Assembly (NCBI RefSeq): GCF_002127325.2
Contig: NC_035443.2
Location: 122,608,922 to 122,672,921, forward strand
Source of the DNA: Helianthus annuus
Taxonomy: Eukaryota > Streptophyta > Magnoliopsida > Asterales > Asteraceae
Length of the DNA: 64,000 nucleotides
Direction: 5' to 3'
The stretch's first letter is position 1, and every line of letters begins with the position of its first letter. The notes below the pieces were generated by a model that saw only the letters and a program-made list of their open reading frames with translations, was not told the origin of the DNA and did not search any database. Positions 48,065 through 59,459 of the stretch are shown here, in pieces. The translations under genes were made by a program, and so were the position numbers.

Positions 48065-48660
48065 AATTGGCGGATTTCTGTTGGTGTACGGGGTGCAGGC
48101 CAGTTCTTGATCGATTCAACCTTAGATGCATCCACATGAATTCCATCCTTGTTTACCACATGGCCTAGAAAGTGGACTTCGCGAAGCCAGAAGTCACATT
48201 TTGAAAACTTGGCATACAACTGCTCTTTTCGAAGAAGTTCCAGCATAAGTCGTAGATGCTGCTCGTGTTCCTCCTGACTCTTAGAATAGATCAGGATATC
48301 GTCGATGGACACAATAACGAACTTATCCAGGTAAGGCTTGCATACTCGGTTCATGAGATCCATGAAGACCACAGGTGCATTCGTTAACCCGAAAGACATA
48401 ACCAGAATCTCGTAATGGCCGTAACGAGTTCTGAATGTTGTTTTGGAGACATCCTCCTCCCGAACTCTCAGTGGATGGTAGCCTGACCTCAGGTCAATCT
48501 TGGAGTAGAAACTCGACCCTTGCAACTGGTCGAATAGGTCATCAATGCATGGGAGAGGATAACGATTCTTCACGGTCACCTTGTTAAGCTCGCGATAGTC
48601 AATACACATCCTGAAAGTACCATCTTTCTTCTTTACGAACAAGACTGGAGCTCCCAGGGC
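48065..48660 (-). pseudogene. Element E reverse transcriptase, N-terminal part
   Basis: Open from 48642 to the D insertion site: [61 protein letters not shown] (RT active site as SIDD) and PTEIRQ before the target duplication. Immediately upstream (48645-48685) two single-base changes shift the frame: one extra T in GGGTTTTATA and one missing G in CCCTGGGAGC. The rest of pol lies at 17863-19542. Confidence 0.88.
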
Positions 48661-49379
48661 GAAGAGCTAGGACGTATAAAACCCTTTTCCAAGAGCTCTT
48701 GTAGTTGCGTAGACAGTTCTTCGAGTTCTGATAGAGCTAGACGATATGGTGCTCGAGCTACTGGTGCTGCTCCAGGAGCTAACTCGATTTGAAACTTGAC
48801 TTGGCGATGAGTTGGAAGACCAGGTAATTCCTCAGGAAATACCTTTGGAAAGTCGCGTACAATAGGAATGTCTTCAATCTTCTTTTCTTCCGCGGATGTA
48901 TCTGAAACGAGGGTTAGAATAGCGGTGTGGCCCTTTCACAAACACTTCTGGGCCTGAAGGAAAGAGATGATGCCTACAACAGCACCACTCTTGTCGCCAC
49001 AAATCATGAGGGGTTCTTTATCAGAACGAGGGATACGGACGATTTTCTCCTTGCAAATAATCTCCGCTTGGTGTCGAGATAACCAATCCATCCCAATGAC
49101 AACGTCAAAACTACCAAGAACCATAGGAATGAGGTCGATGGAGATGGTCTGACCAGCTAAGACGGGGTTACAACCCTTAACTGCGTGTGTGCCCTTAAGA
49201 CTTTCACCATTAGCTAGTTCTACAACATGTTTGGTGTTTTAAGGGTAGTGGGGTACGCTTAAGCACCTGACTAACTCTTAGGAACACATATCTGTACCCG
49301 AATTAACTAAAATAGAAGCAAAGAAATTGTCTGGTAGGAACTTACTCGCCACAACGTTGACGTTGTTTCCTTCTTCCTC
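48661..49379 (-). pseudogene. Element E protease and RT linker, decayed
   Basis: A short open stretch (48936-49124) contains the protease motif FDVVIGMDWLSRHQAEI. The active-site region further upstream reads LVNSGTD (about 49296-49304), so the catalytic Asp of DSG appears changed to Asn, followed shortly by stops. Several frames are needed to follow this region. Confidence 0.75.
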
Positions 49380-49856
49380 TTATCCATTCTGAAGCTCATG
49401 CTTACCAGTCCTGCGTTTATCCTTATTGTCTCCGTTATTGTTCCCGTTGCCCTGGTTGCCGCTGTTGTCACGATTCTGTCTCATCTGCGGACAGTTCCTC
49501 TTGAAGTGACTCTCAGCACCGCACTGATAACATCTCTCATTACCCTGCTGGTGTTGCCGTTGGTTCCGGTTTGCAGGATATGGGCTCCTACAGTCTCTAG
49601 CCATATGTCCCAACTTCTTGCACCGATGACAACACGATTCCGCACATGACCCGCTGTGGTGTCGTTGGCACTTGGGGCATCTCGGTTTATTCCCTAGGTA
49701 TCCCCCCTGATTTTGGTAGTTCAGCCCGAGTTTCCTGTGCGGTCCCCGTCGTATAGAGCTAGGACCCTCACCTTGGTACTCACCCCAAATATACTTGTTA
49801 CTCATTAGAGCATTTGCATTGGAAGAGCTACGCTTGGGCAACTTGCCCTCTTCCAC
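49380..49856 (-). pseudogene. Element E gag zinc-knuckle region
   Basis: 158 open residues with cysteine motifs CPKCQRHHSGSC, CHRCKKLGHMARDC and CYQCGAESHFKRNC, then Asn/Gly-rich linker. Two are CCHC knuckles that package RNA in this family. It ends at a TAA that falls in frame with the protease. Confidence 0.85.
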
Positions 49857-49871
49857 CGCCTGATCGGTGAG

Positions 49872-50582
49872 TTAGTGCGCCAAACGAACGACTTGCTGGA
49901 TTGTGGGAAGGTTGGCCGCACTCACAGACCCTTGGATTTCCGGGACTAATCCTCTGAGGTATAGCTTGATTCGCCTAGATATGGGTTGCGACATGTTAGG
50001 ACATAAGGCAGCCAAGTCGTTGGACCTCTTTGTGTACGCCTCAATCTCTGATCCTTCCATCTTCAAACCATAATACTCTATTTCAAGTTTCAGAATGTCG
50101 TTCAGGTGGCAGAATTCTTCCTTAATCAAATCCTTGAAGTCGCTCCAGAGGATGGCATTCGCGTCTGCCAGCCCGAGCATCTGAACTTGTGCGTTCTACC
50201 AAGAATACGCTTTCCCTTGCAACATGACAGTAGCGTACTCTACTCGTTTGCCAGCAGGAGTTTCACTTTCTTTGAACGTATATTCGATTATTCGGATCCA
50301 GTGTAGAAGGTCGATTGTCCCTCCAGTACCATCGAAAGTGGGAGGTTTACACTCCAAGAACGCCCTGAAGGTGCCCATGCGGGATTGGGTGTGCATGGGT
50401 TGACTCCCTGATTGGGTTGCTAAGGCTTCAGCAATCCGTTCGTTAATCAAGGTCGTCAGCTGACCCTGGGTCATGTTGAGACGCCCACTCATGATCGTCA
50501 CATCGAGGGGAACACAGGTAAGAATGTATCGCAACGTGCGTAAGTGTGGGGTGACAGAAGAGAGTAAGCACACAAGGTTCAA
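49872..50582 (-). pseudogene. Element E gag core, two nonsense codons
   Basis: Two same-frame blocks (50196-50582 and 49872-50180) form a gag domain: MSGRLNMTQGQLTTLINERI, FLECKPPTFDGTGG, LLHWIRIIEYTF, then WSDFKDLIKEEFCHLND and SRRIKLYLRGLVPEIQG. A TAG replaces the second Trp of the conserved Trp-Trp near 50193-50195, and a TAA follows RLAH near 49872. Confidence 0.85.
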
Positions 50583-50776
50583 ATAGCAATTATCACGTTA
50601 ACTAATGCACAGTGTAAACTATCTAACCGACAATATAACATAAATCATACCACCTATGGTGTCGAGTCTTGCACGTGGAGCGAAGCGTCGTTGTGGATCG
50701 TTAAGCACTGTACCGGTTATAGTCTGGTTTTATCAAAAACTTTTCCCTTTTTAAAACCAAGTTCACTATAACCAAT

Positions 50777-50789
50777 GGCTCTGATACCA
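50777..50789 (-). promoter_or_regulatory. Primer-binding site of element E, tRNA-iMet type
   Basis: The minus strand reads TGGTATCAGAGCC three bases beyond the 5' LTR. Confidence 0.9.
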
Positions 50790-50792
50790 ATC

Positions 50793-53700
50793 TGTCACAC
50801 CCCCAAAATCCACCATGCGGAGTACCACCGCTTGGAGGCGTGCAATGACCAAGATCGAGCCACCAATCATACTGAACAACGTATTTAAGTAAATAAAGCC
50901 AACCACAATACGATTGGTCACCAAAAGCTAGTTAACCGAGTTTTAAATTAAACAGCGGAAGCATAAACGTAAAGTCCAAAACATAAGTCCATAGTTTATA
51001 AGTTAAAGTTCAAACGCAAGTTTTATAAGTTCATAAGGATTTAAATATTAAGCACGGAACATAACAGTCCGTACACCACAACGACTCCTTCCTCGTGCAA
51101 GCTCCAAGCATTTAGCGACCTGTAAGGCATGTAACAACGAGTCAACAACAAAGTTGAGTGAGTTCACGTTTGGTTGTTTAGTTTTAAGTTGTTTCCGAAA
51201 ACGTGGTTTGTCTTTTGTTGGCGTAATTGCCGTGGGGGTTACCTCGTAGTTGAAAGAAAATTTAACCAGTTCATTCTTTATTACCCATACCCTGTCCATG
51301 ATTAGTGGGGGCTTCCCCATGTGAACTACTAGACTGTATGATATCGACTACTACGCAAGTAAGTTGTGCCTTACATCAGTGTCTATCATCACTGATGGTT
51401 TTGCCATAGTCCATTAGTACACGCCCGTCCGACTGGCACGGTGTGAGGTTTGTTAAACCTAATAGCGCTATTAACTAATGACCCGCTCGCCATTGACCTC
51501 GGCGATTAAGTCGATATAAAATGAGGGACTTATGATAGAGTTTTGTCTAGTAAGTTTAAGGTTGTTGTCCTACACAAGGAGGACGAACGTACGTAGTTCT
51601 CCCAAAGAGAATACGCAGGATTAATACTGGCATCCTACCCGAGGAGGATGGCCGTACATATCCTACCTAAGTAGGATATGTAGTTTCCGTTTTAATTCTT
51701 TAACCCGTTCCCAAACCACCGGGAATCCCATGCCTTAGAAAGTGTGTGAACTCACCTCGGTTTGCTCGGTTAGATTCTCAAATATAGCTAACAGTCAAGG
51801 TCGGTCAATCACGTCCTAATATAATTTACCAGTTAGTCATTTAGTGGCTTTCAAATAGAACACAAAGTTCCTACACGTATCTATCACACAACATGCATCG
51901 TTTTAACGGTTTATGCCCATCTAAGTTTCCCATCCACTCCCCACTCAAAATCAAACATACGATAATGCACATAACATATATAACATGTTAGATCATTCAC
52001 GGATAGCATACTCGACATTTAGACACGCAAGTCACAACTTATCTAAATTCAGCATTTATATTCAAAACCGGCTGTTTTCGGACATTTTAATAAAATAGTT
52101 AAATTATTCCAAAAATTCCCAAATTTTTACAAGATGTCTTAAACGTTCCATATTTTATTGTGTAAAAAAAATATCGGGGTCCGGTTCACTACCAATGTTT
52201 TATAAAAAAAAATCATATTCCGGACTGAACTCAGATTTATGTATTTCTGACCACAGTCCACGGAACAATTTATTAAAAATTCATCGAGTGTCCGATTTAC
52301 GAAATTACAGTGGGGTAATTAAAAATGCATCGGTTGTCATCTACTGTACAAATTTCATGGTCCGATTCATCACAAAACTCAGGTTATGACTGAAAGTATG
52401 ACACCCATTTATTGCTGTCAAAATTCAGCTTAAGTTGTTGTTACAAATTAACACTTTAAAAATAGCAAACGGAGTCCAAAAATTACGATTCCGGTGCCAT
52501 TAGAACCGTATTTCATAATAACATATTTTAGATTCAAAATATCAGTTTTTCGTTAAGTTTATGACCTGTTTACAGCCAAATGAAGTTGGCTGTAAAGTAT
52601 GGACAGATTGCTGTTTTTGGTCTCTAGCTTACTAGTTTGTATTCGGTTGATCCCGTTAATTATGTTTAGTGATCGTATCAACATCAAACATCCATATCAA
52701 CAAGTGAATCAGCAAATACTCAGTACATATCAAAACAACTTCATACTAACACAATTACATCATGTTTCATCTTCTTGTTTAAACCCTTTTTAGTGTTCTT
52801 GTGAAATAAATATCATTCTACAAATATTAGCCATAAAAGTAAGATGATCAAGGGTAAACCGAGACTTACTACTAGCTTAAAGCTAGGGATGATTCTTAGT
52901 GAAGAAGATGGAGAGGATGATGGTGAAAAAGGTAGGAACAAAGCCCTTATGAAGCTCCACACAAAGCAAACTCTCTTGTATCAACTTTTAACCTTGAATG
53001 GGACTTGAAACTTGGAGGATGATGGTTGTTTAGGGTGTTGATGGTGGCGGTTTGGGAGTGACCGAAAGTGAGAGAGAGATGAGTGAAATGAGGGAGGTGA
53101 AAGATTGAGAATGATGGATAATCTTATGGTTCCATACTTCTAATAATCATTCCATATTTTATGTCTACTTCAACAAGCTAACAATCTAATAAATAAATCA
53201 AAGATAATCTTACAAGATATTTGAAGTACCTTATGGTTCCATACTTCTAATAATCATTCCATATTTTATGTCTACTTCAATAAGCTAACAATCTAATAAA
53301 TAAATCAAAGATAATCTTACAAGATATTTGAAGTATCTTATGGTTCCATACTTGTAATAATCATTCCATATTTTATGTCTACTTCAACAAGCTAACAATC
53401 TAATAAATAAATCAAAGATAATCTTAAAAGATATTTGAAGTATGGTGAGAATGATATGTGGGGTCCCTTGAGGGACTAAAATCGCTGGGGGGAAGGGGGG
53501 GGGGCTTTGATGTAAAAACTTGCAAAAGATAGTTAGATTGTAAGTATTAGAATGATATATGTTTGTTAGTAACTTTTTAGCGGGTGTTATGGCATACGGG
53601 GATCATGACTAGTTCAGAATAATTACATAATATGTTTGACAAATATTTAGTATCCCGGGTAATGTCTGGTTGTTCGGTCAGATACCGTTCTGTTAAATTG

Positions 53701-54040
53701 TTTAATTGTTCCGTAAGGCGTCTTATTTATATATTTTTGTAACGCAATTTATTCCTAACACATAGGAAAACATACCGGACTATTTAGTAATTTTTCTGTA
53801 TACTACTAGTATGCTAACACACACATGTAAGCATAACACAGAAATCAGAGAGCAGTTAAATAGTTTAGCACAATCATCAATCACTTTAATTATCATTAAT
53901 AAATTATACGGAATACGTGAAATTTTGAGGGTTGTCACATTCTCCCCCTGTTAAGAAAATTTCGTCCCGAAATTTAGTGCGTGGTTACTGAGGAAGCTAG
54001 TTAAGTTGCGTTGTTATCCTGATTTTCCTGGGGTGTCACA
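50793..54040 (-). repeat. 5' LTR of element E
   Basis: 3248 bp paired with 1311-4554. It carries the 107-bp triplication (53124-53444), the 28-bp palindrome with one mismatch (52569-52596), a G-rich tract near 53488-53505, and the 101-bp extension with fossil PPT (53940-54040). Confidence 0.93.
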
Positions 54041-54045
54041 ATAAT

Positions 54046-54552
54046 AAAGTTATTGGTTCAATATTTTTCAATTTCCTTGATGCATCCCAGCTTTAGAAGT
54101 TCCCCACATGTAAGTCCCGAAAAAGGATCTAACAATGATATTAAACAATCACCAAGGATGGACGTAATCCAAACTTTATGATATTCAAGAAATCACAAGA
54201 ATACCAAATCACTTTCAGACTTTGCACACGATTCTATTACTATCAAATAGCAAAACCGTCTGGTACAAAGTTCTTCCACCTCTCTCTAGCAATTCTAACA
54301 ATGGAGGCTTATGGAGGCCTTTTTAGAGGTCTTAACCTAGAAATGACATAATCTTAGTATATATACTCTAGGTAAGCCCATACTCACATGGGCTCCCCTT
54401 GGGCTTGCCTGACCCATATGGCTATAGGCATGCCCAAATGACCTATTAAAGGTCCAAACCTAATACAAACTAACCCAATTAAATCTCAGTTCGCTACCAT
54501 AGTCCGTTGCGTATATTTGATGCGTCAGTCTCACATTTCTAGGGCCTAACAA
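54046..54552 (-). repeat. Copia-like LTR fragment
   Basis: The minus strand reads TAGGGGGAGAT (PPT-like), then TGTTAGGCCC, with a TATATATAC box about 190 bp on and AT-rich sequence after it. This is the PPT/3' LTR layout of many plant copia elements. I could not find the other LTR end or any coding region. Confidence 0.33.
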
Positions 54553-54568
54553 TCTCCCCCTAGACTAA

Positions 54569-54691
54569 AGGGTAGATGCACAGTACCCCTGCGGAAGGGA
54601 TCCCGCTTCCCAAGCTAGCGACCCAGCAACGCTGCCTGGCGGTTAATACCCTACCGGGTGGGCATTTTGGTTGAACCAGGGCTCGAACCTG
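54569..54691 (-). mobile_element. SINE-like insertion (5'-truncated), 13-bp target duplication
   Basis: 123 bp flanked by CCCCCTAGACTAA on both sides (54556-54568 and 54692-54704). The minus strand starts CAGGTTCGAGCCCTGG, matching a Pol III B box (GGTTCGANNCC). No A box is seen, which would fit 5' truncation. GC-rich in AT-rich surroundings. Confidence 0.45.
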
Positions 54692-54704
54692 CCCCCTAGA
54701 CTAA

Positions 54705-55750
54705 TGTATCAAATTTGTTTGAATTTCCGACCATTTTATGAATTTCCGGAAATTCGTAGGAATTTCCGACCAAATATTTTTGTTTGAGAATATTAGTAGG
54801 AAAATTTGTTCTTTTTCTAATAGCTTATATCAAATTCCTTTGTTACCAATTGTTTTTTTTTTTTTTTTTAATCTTAGGCCAAAATAATGATTAAAATTTC
54901 TTAAAGTTTTCACCTTTAACATCAAGAAAACAATTCACACATTCCTAAAACTTGTGTTGCGTCTTTAGACTTTGAGAGCGAGTCACGGAATCCGATTCCA
55001 ATTCTTGGTAACAATGGTTTCCAACCCATAAACATTAATTCAAGATCACCGGTTCACCAATAATTCAAGAATCTGATTCCACCTGCAACTAGATAAAGAA
55101 ATGGTTGCTTTCACTTTCGTGTTTTAACACGACACGCAACAATAACACTCAATACTTGGTGTGCAAACGAGCCGAGTCTGGGCTCGGCTGGGCTTGTTTA
55201 ACTTACGAAAGCTCGAATTTGGCTCATTTCGAGTTTTATTTCCAAAGCTTGATGTCGGCTCGTGAGTTGTTTTTCACGCTCGAGCTCGGCTTGTTTACTA
55301 TGTATAATATATTTAATTGTTGTATGTATAATATTTTTAAATTATTTACATACATATTTATAATTAGAATTTTATATATGATATAATATATATTTTTAAG
55401 TGTTTTATCATATTTTTATATATAATAATTATTATAAGAATATATAATTAATACATATTAAATAAAAAAAATATTAATTAAAAAGCTCATTTAGACTCGC
55501 GAGCCAGCTTGAACTCATTTATTAAATGTGATATCTAGTAGCTTAAAGGGGCTCTGCTCGTTTACAACCGAGATACAAATCCCTAACCAATAATTAAACG
55601 AGTTTGAAGTGTGACATAATGATTCTTGGATGCCTTTATGAAGAGTTGCCTAACTTTTGTATAACATTATTTTATCTCTTTTTGATCTCAAGGGACATTC
55701 CCCTATTAAACAGCCGTGCAGCCTCTAAACAACTACACAGTGATCATCAT
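54705..55750. other. Noncoding interval with GAGC/GGCTCG repeat
   Basis: AT-rich. Positions 55160-55300 and 55490-55570 contain GAGCCGAG, GGCTCGGC and CGAGCTCGGC motifs around a very AT-rich core, resembling the block at 100-260. Probably a decayed nonautonomous transposon. No gene seen. Confidence 0.45.
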
Positions 55751-56203
55751 ATGGGGCAAAACAAAACGGGCAAGAACCCGTTAAGGAGTTCTTGCGTAAA
55801 GATGCGTAAACCCGTCTTTGGTACATTTCGTCGTGTGGATCCTTCGGTATCATCTAAAGCTCGGGTTTCCTACGCTAAACCAGCAGCTAACGAGATCCCA
55901 GTAGAGAGTGCTACACCCTCGGATGCAAATTATGTTAAAAACGTTCGGTTTTCAGAAACCGCTACGAAGAAAGACCATTTTACTGGTGGAAAAAAGATGG
56001 TTGATCAGAAGACTTTTGGTGAGTTGAAATTTGATAGTTTTATAAGGCAAACAAAGGCGAAAATGAGTGCTCCTTCTGATGTTGGTGTTATGAAAACGGT
56101 CACTAGGCGCGATACTTTCCGCGAGAAGGTGTCGAATTTTATCGACCGTGCAAAACTTAAGTTCCGAGCGACATCAAGTATGGGTGCTAAGTGGGATCAT
56201 TGA
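55751..56203 (+). CDS. Candidate host gene: small basic protein, unknown function
   Basis: From ATG 55751 (MGQNKTGKNPLRSS) the frame encodes 150 residues to TGA at 56201-56203. The frame is open back to 55604, but the upstream 49 residues look like noncoding sequence and an acceptor-like TGATCTCAAG is at about 55683-55692. The protein is strongly basic, Lys/Ser/Thr-rich and without membrane segments, with RKPVFGTFRRVDPS near the start and an amphipathic C-terminal motif FREKVSNFIDRAKLKFRATSS. I do not recognise a named domain. It is the only frame in the window that looks like an ordinary plant gene. A possible poly-A signal, AATAAA, lies near 56383-56390. It may be one exon of a larger gene. 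Confidence 0.5.
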   Translation: MGQNKTGKNPLRSSCVKMRKPVFGTFRRVDPSVSSKARVSYAKPAANEIPVESATPSDANYVKNVRFSETATKKDHFTGGKKMVDQKTFGELKFDSFIRQTKAKMSAPSDVGVMKTVTRRDTFREKVSNFIDRAKLKFRATSSMGAKWDH

Positions 56204-57880
56204 TCAAAAGTTGAATAACCATGAAAATAAGGTGAATGTGCATTAGGTGAAATGTGGTGATTGGAATAAAAAAAAAAAAAAAGTTGTTTGTGTTATTGGT
56301 TTTGATATGATATTTTATCATTTTACGTGTGTTTTAAAGTACATACTCTTTATCGAAACCAAGTGTTAAGTTTATCCATTAAATAAAAGCAATTTTTCAG
56401 CGACGCATGGATATATCGGTAAAGGTGGATACTGTCGGTAATCCATCAGAAAACACAAGTTGGTAAAGCATATAACGATTGTTTACCAAAGGATTACCAA
56501 AGGTGGATTCACTGACAAATTACCGATGGAAACTAGTGGCGGTAACCATGGCAATATCATTTTGTGACTGGTTTGGTTGTAAACCATTAGAATCTGTTAG
56601 TTTGGCAATCAATTTACTTAGACTACCAGAAAAGGTAATTGCTCTGAACTTGCGACGGAAAAATTGGTCGGAAATTTTGCATCGGATTAACTACAAACAC
56701 ATTTTGCTACAGTTTAGCCATCAATACTCCGTCACAAACAAAATACATCTCAAAGTTGAAAAGATACATATTTTAAAAACAACTTAATAAAATTGGTAAT
56801 TAAACAAAACTACCAGGATCGTAAACATAATTACTTAAAATACAAACCCATAACAAATCGAAAAGGTAAATATGTAATATGTAAAAAGATAGAGTTGAAT
56901 ACTATTTTAATCTATATTATTTTTGATTGATTAGCTTTGTATTAGCTCCATTAATGAAATTGAAAACAATGCTAAAATGTTAACTATATTATTTTTGTGT
57001 TTGTGTCAAAGAAACGACTCGTATCGATTAACAATAATAGAGATCTAAACGAGAAAGTGAACCATACGGATAACGAACCATAATAGAGGTTAAATAAGAT
57101 TTTCATTTATTAGCATGTAAAAATAAAGATATAATATTAGTTTAAAAATGGATAAGGGTATTTTAGTATTTTCTTAAGAACTTATCTGAAAATTTGGATT
57201 AAGTTAGTAGAGTGGACTTAAATTAATATGAAAACCAAACTATTGGATAAATAAGTTAAGATATTTTTTTGGACTGAAATAAATATGTTGAGAAAATTAC
57301 AAAGACTAAAATGGTATTTGAATCAAAAAGATAATATCACAAAACCAGTAGAAAAATCGATAAAATAAATATTTGAAAAATAAAACTAGACACAAATCTA
57401 ATAAAAGACGTAGCAAAATACGTGGAAAAAATCGAGAAAACATATATTTAAAAACTATTTAAATCCGTAGCAAAGTAAACTAGTAGTTTACCCGTTCGCG
57501 GGCCGGGTAATTATGATTAACACCATCCAAACTCATCGTATATTTTAATGTCACGATGACTTCTTATCCAACTGTGATTACTAAGTACAACTATTCTTGA
57601 ATTGTAATACATACTAACTTAAATTCTCATATTTAATTCGCACAATTTAATATTTTAAGTAACCGTTTGTAAGTTGATTATTATAGGTGTTGCTAACACC
57701 CAATAATGCTCACGGGAAGGTTGGGGGAGGGGCGCTATTGTATAATAACGGCTAAGGTGGCAGTGGGCGGCGCCCCATACCGACTACCTAAGCATACCTA
57801 AATTAAAACTTCAATAATAACATCTGAATAATCATTCAAACCATAAAACTAAATTCTAATTGTTTATACTCTTAGGATGT
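56204..57880. other. AT-rich intergenic stretch
   Basis: No gene or clear element. A short GC-rich patch (57715-57775, GGGAGGGGCGC / GGGCGGCGCCCC) stands out but has no visible termini. Confidence 0.5.
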
Positions 57881-58140
57881 AAGGGGTGGTTACATCTTGG
57901 GGAGAGGTAAACTCTCCACCCACCCAATAATTTCTTGGCATGTCAACTCCCCTCTCCAATTCCTCTCTTGCCCTTTAATCACAAGGGAAGGAGTCCACTC
58001 AAGCATTATAGCCGTTATATTATTCAAAACGTCAAAAAACTCACTCCCCATGCGGTAATTTGTTACCAATTTCATCACTCAACTTGCGGAAAGTAGGTGA
58101 GGGCGGCGGTGTTACCGCACGATAACCTAACTCACCGCCC
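57881..58140. repeat. Possible small inverted-repeat element
   Basis: Begins GGGGTGGTTAC near 57883 and ends with CACCGCCCCTAC near 58133-58144, imperfectly inverted to each other. It might be a MITE, but termini and target duplication are not clear. Confidence 0.2.
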
Positions 58141-58180
58141 CTACTTGCCACTACCACCCTGTTCACCCTTACGTTGTAAT

Positions 58181-58265
58181 ATACTTGATCGCCTCCCCTC
58201 CATAATAATTAAATTTAAACAAAGAATACTTGATTGTCTCCCCTCCATAATAATTAAATTTAAAC
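58181..58265. repeat. Tandem duplication, 45-bp unit
   Basis: ATACTTGATCGCCTCCCCTC and its following 25 bp repeat at 58226 with a few changes. AT-rich, noncoding. Confidence 0.75.
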
Positions 58266-58781
58266 CAATTAACCAAATGCATGTATCAGCTCTACCAACT
58301 ATTTACTTTTCCTATGCATGATAATTTAATATTAAGCAAATAAATTAGAATAAAACACATATAAATAACCTAATTGGATATGGGTGCAGTGCACAATAAT
58401 CAAGATTTCTTTCTTGATAAACCAAGGACTCCAGCTTAACTTTTCATGTCCCCAAGGCCATCGATCTCCAGAAAACACCCGAACTCATGGGGTCAGTATA
58501 TCATAAACTTTACCCAAAATTTAACCTAAGCTCTCTCACACCAATGTTCATAGCCGCAACTCTCAATCCCACCTTAACCTCTCTAAGACTGCTATCTAAT
58601 CCGGAATCCTAACCTAAATTACTATTTAAAATCTCATACGAAAGTTGGGTTATTACTTTGGATTAGCATCTACATGATGTATATCTTGGTTGTCTTTGTT
58701 CCTTAGATCGCGGAATGTTATCTCCTATTTATTAGGCTGACCAAGTCAAAGTGTCAACCTAAACTGTTGTTAGGAGATAAC

Positions 58782-59437
58782 CAATGTTTTAAAAACCGGT
58801 TTTTAAATCAAACCGGATTAGGCTAAAAAATGGTTCAACCGGTTGAACTAGGTTGTACCGAGCGTTTCAACCGGGTTGACTACCTAACTATATAATTTCA
58901 TAAATTACAACATCAACTCAAAAGTTAATCCAAAAATACATGATTACATATTAAAAGATTATCCAAAAGTAAATTCATAATAAAAAATTATCCAAAAGAT
59001 AATCGAAATCATTCAATTTTCCAACAAGCTCTTTTAGATGAAAATGTTTGATATGTTTAAGCCATTTGAGTGTAGAATACATCAAGTTCACGTTCGCATA
59101 AAATATGAAATTCACTATTATTGTCATCCTCATCAATTAAAGGATAACTCTTTTCGTTTCATACAATATTAAATAACAACTTTTAGTTATGAATAATCAT
59201 AATATATAAAAATTACATAAGATAAGTAACATATATAATAAAAATAAGTAACGATCCAAACTAAAATAACCCTGGGCCAGTACCGGTATTACGTTTCAAA
59301 CCGGTATACCGGATTTTACCGGCGGTACAAATCTTATGCCGTTTCACTTATTTACCGGGGTGTTTCGTACCGGATTTACATCTGGAAACGGTAATACCGG
59401 TATAACCGGCCGGTATTTACCGGTTTTTAAAACATTG
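58782..59437. mobile_element. hAT-type MITE, 656 bp, 8-bp target duplication
   Basis: Perfect 18-bp terminal inverted repeats, CAATGTTTTAAAAACCGG and its complement, flanked by GAGATAAC at 58774-58781 and 59438-59445. The 8-bp duplication and CA start are typical of hAT transposons. No transposase frame, so nonautonomous. ACCGGT-type motifs cluster near both ends, as expected of subterminal transposase-binding sites. Confidence 0.88.
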
Positions 59438-59459
59438 GAGATAACCGCTTCCATTCAGA

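Larger units (their letters stand above)
1311..54040 (-). mobile_element. Element E: Tekay/Del-like Ty3/gypsy chromovirus, outermost host of the nest
   Basis: This is an LTR retrotransposon on the minus strand with termini TGTCACACCC…GGGTGTCACA (plus-strand view) and a perfect 5-bp target duplication ATAAT at 1306-1310 and 54041-54045. Its LTRs are 1311-4554 and 50793-54040, with a tRNA-iMet-type primer site at 50777-50789. Its own sequence is 1311-4954, 17863-19542, and 48065-54040; the rest is later insertions. Gag, protease and RT carry stops, frameshifts and a lost protease aspartate, so it is dead. The distal pol (RNase H, integrase, chromodomain) is open across both insertion sites. Confidence 0.93.
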
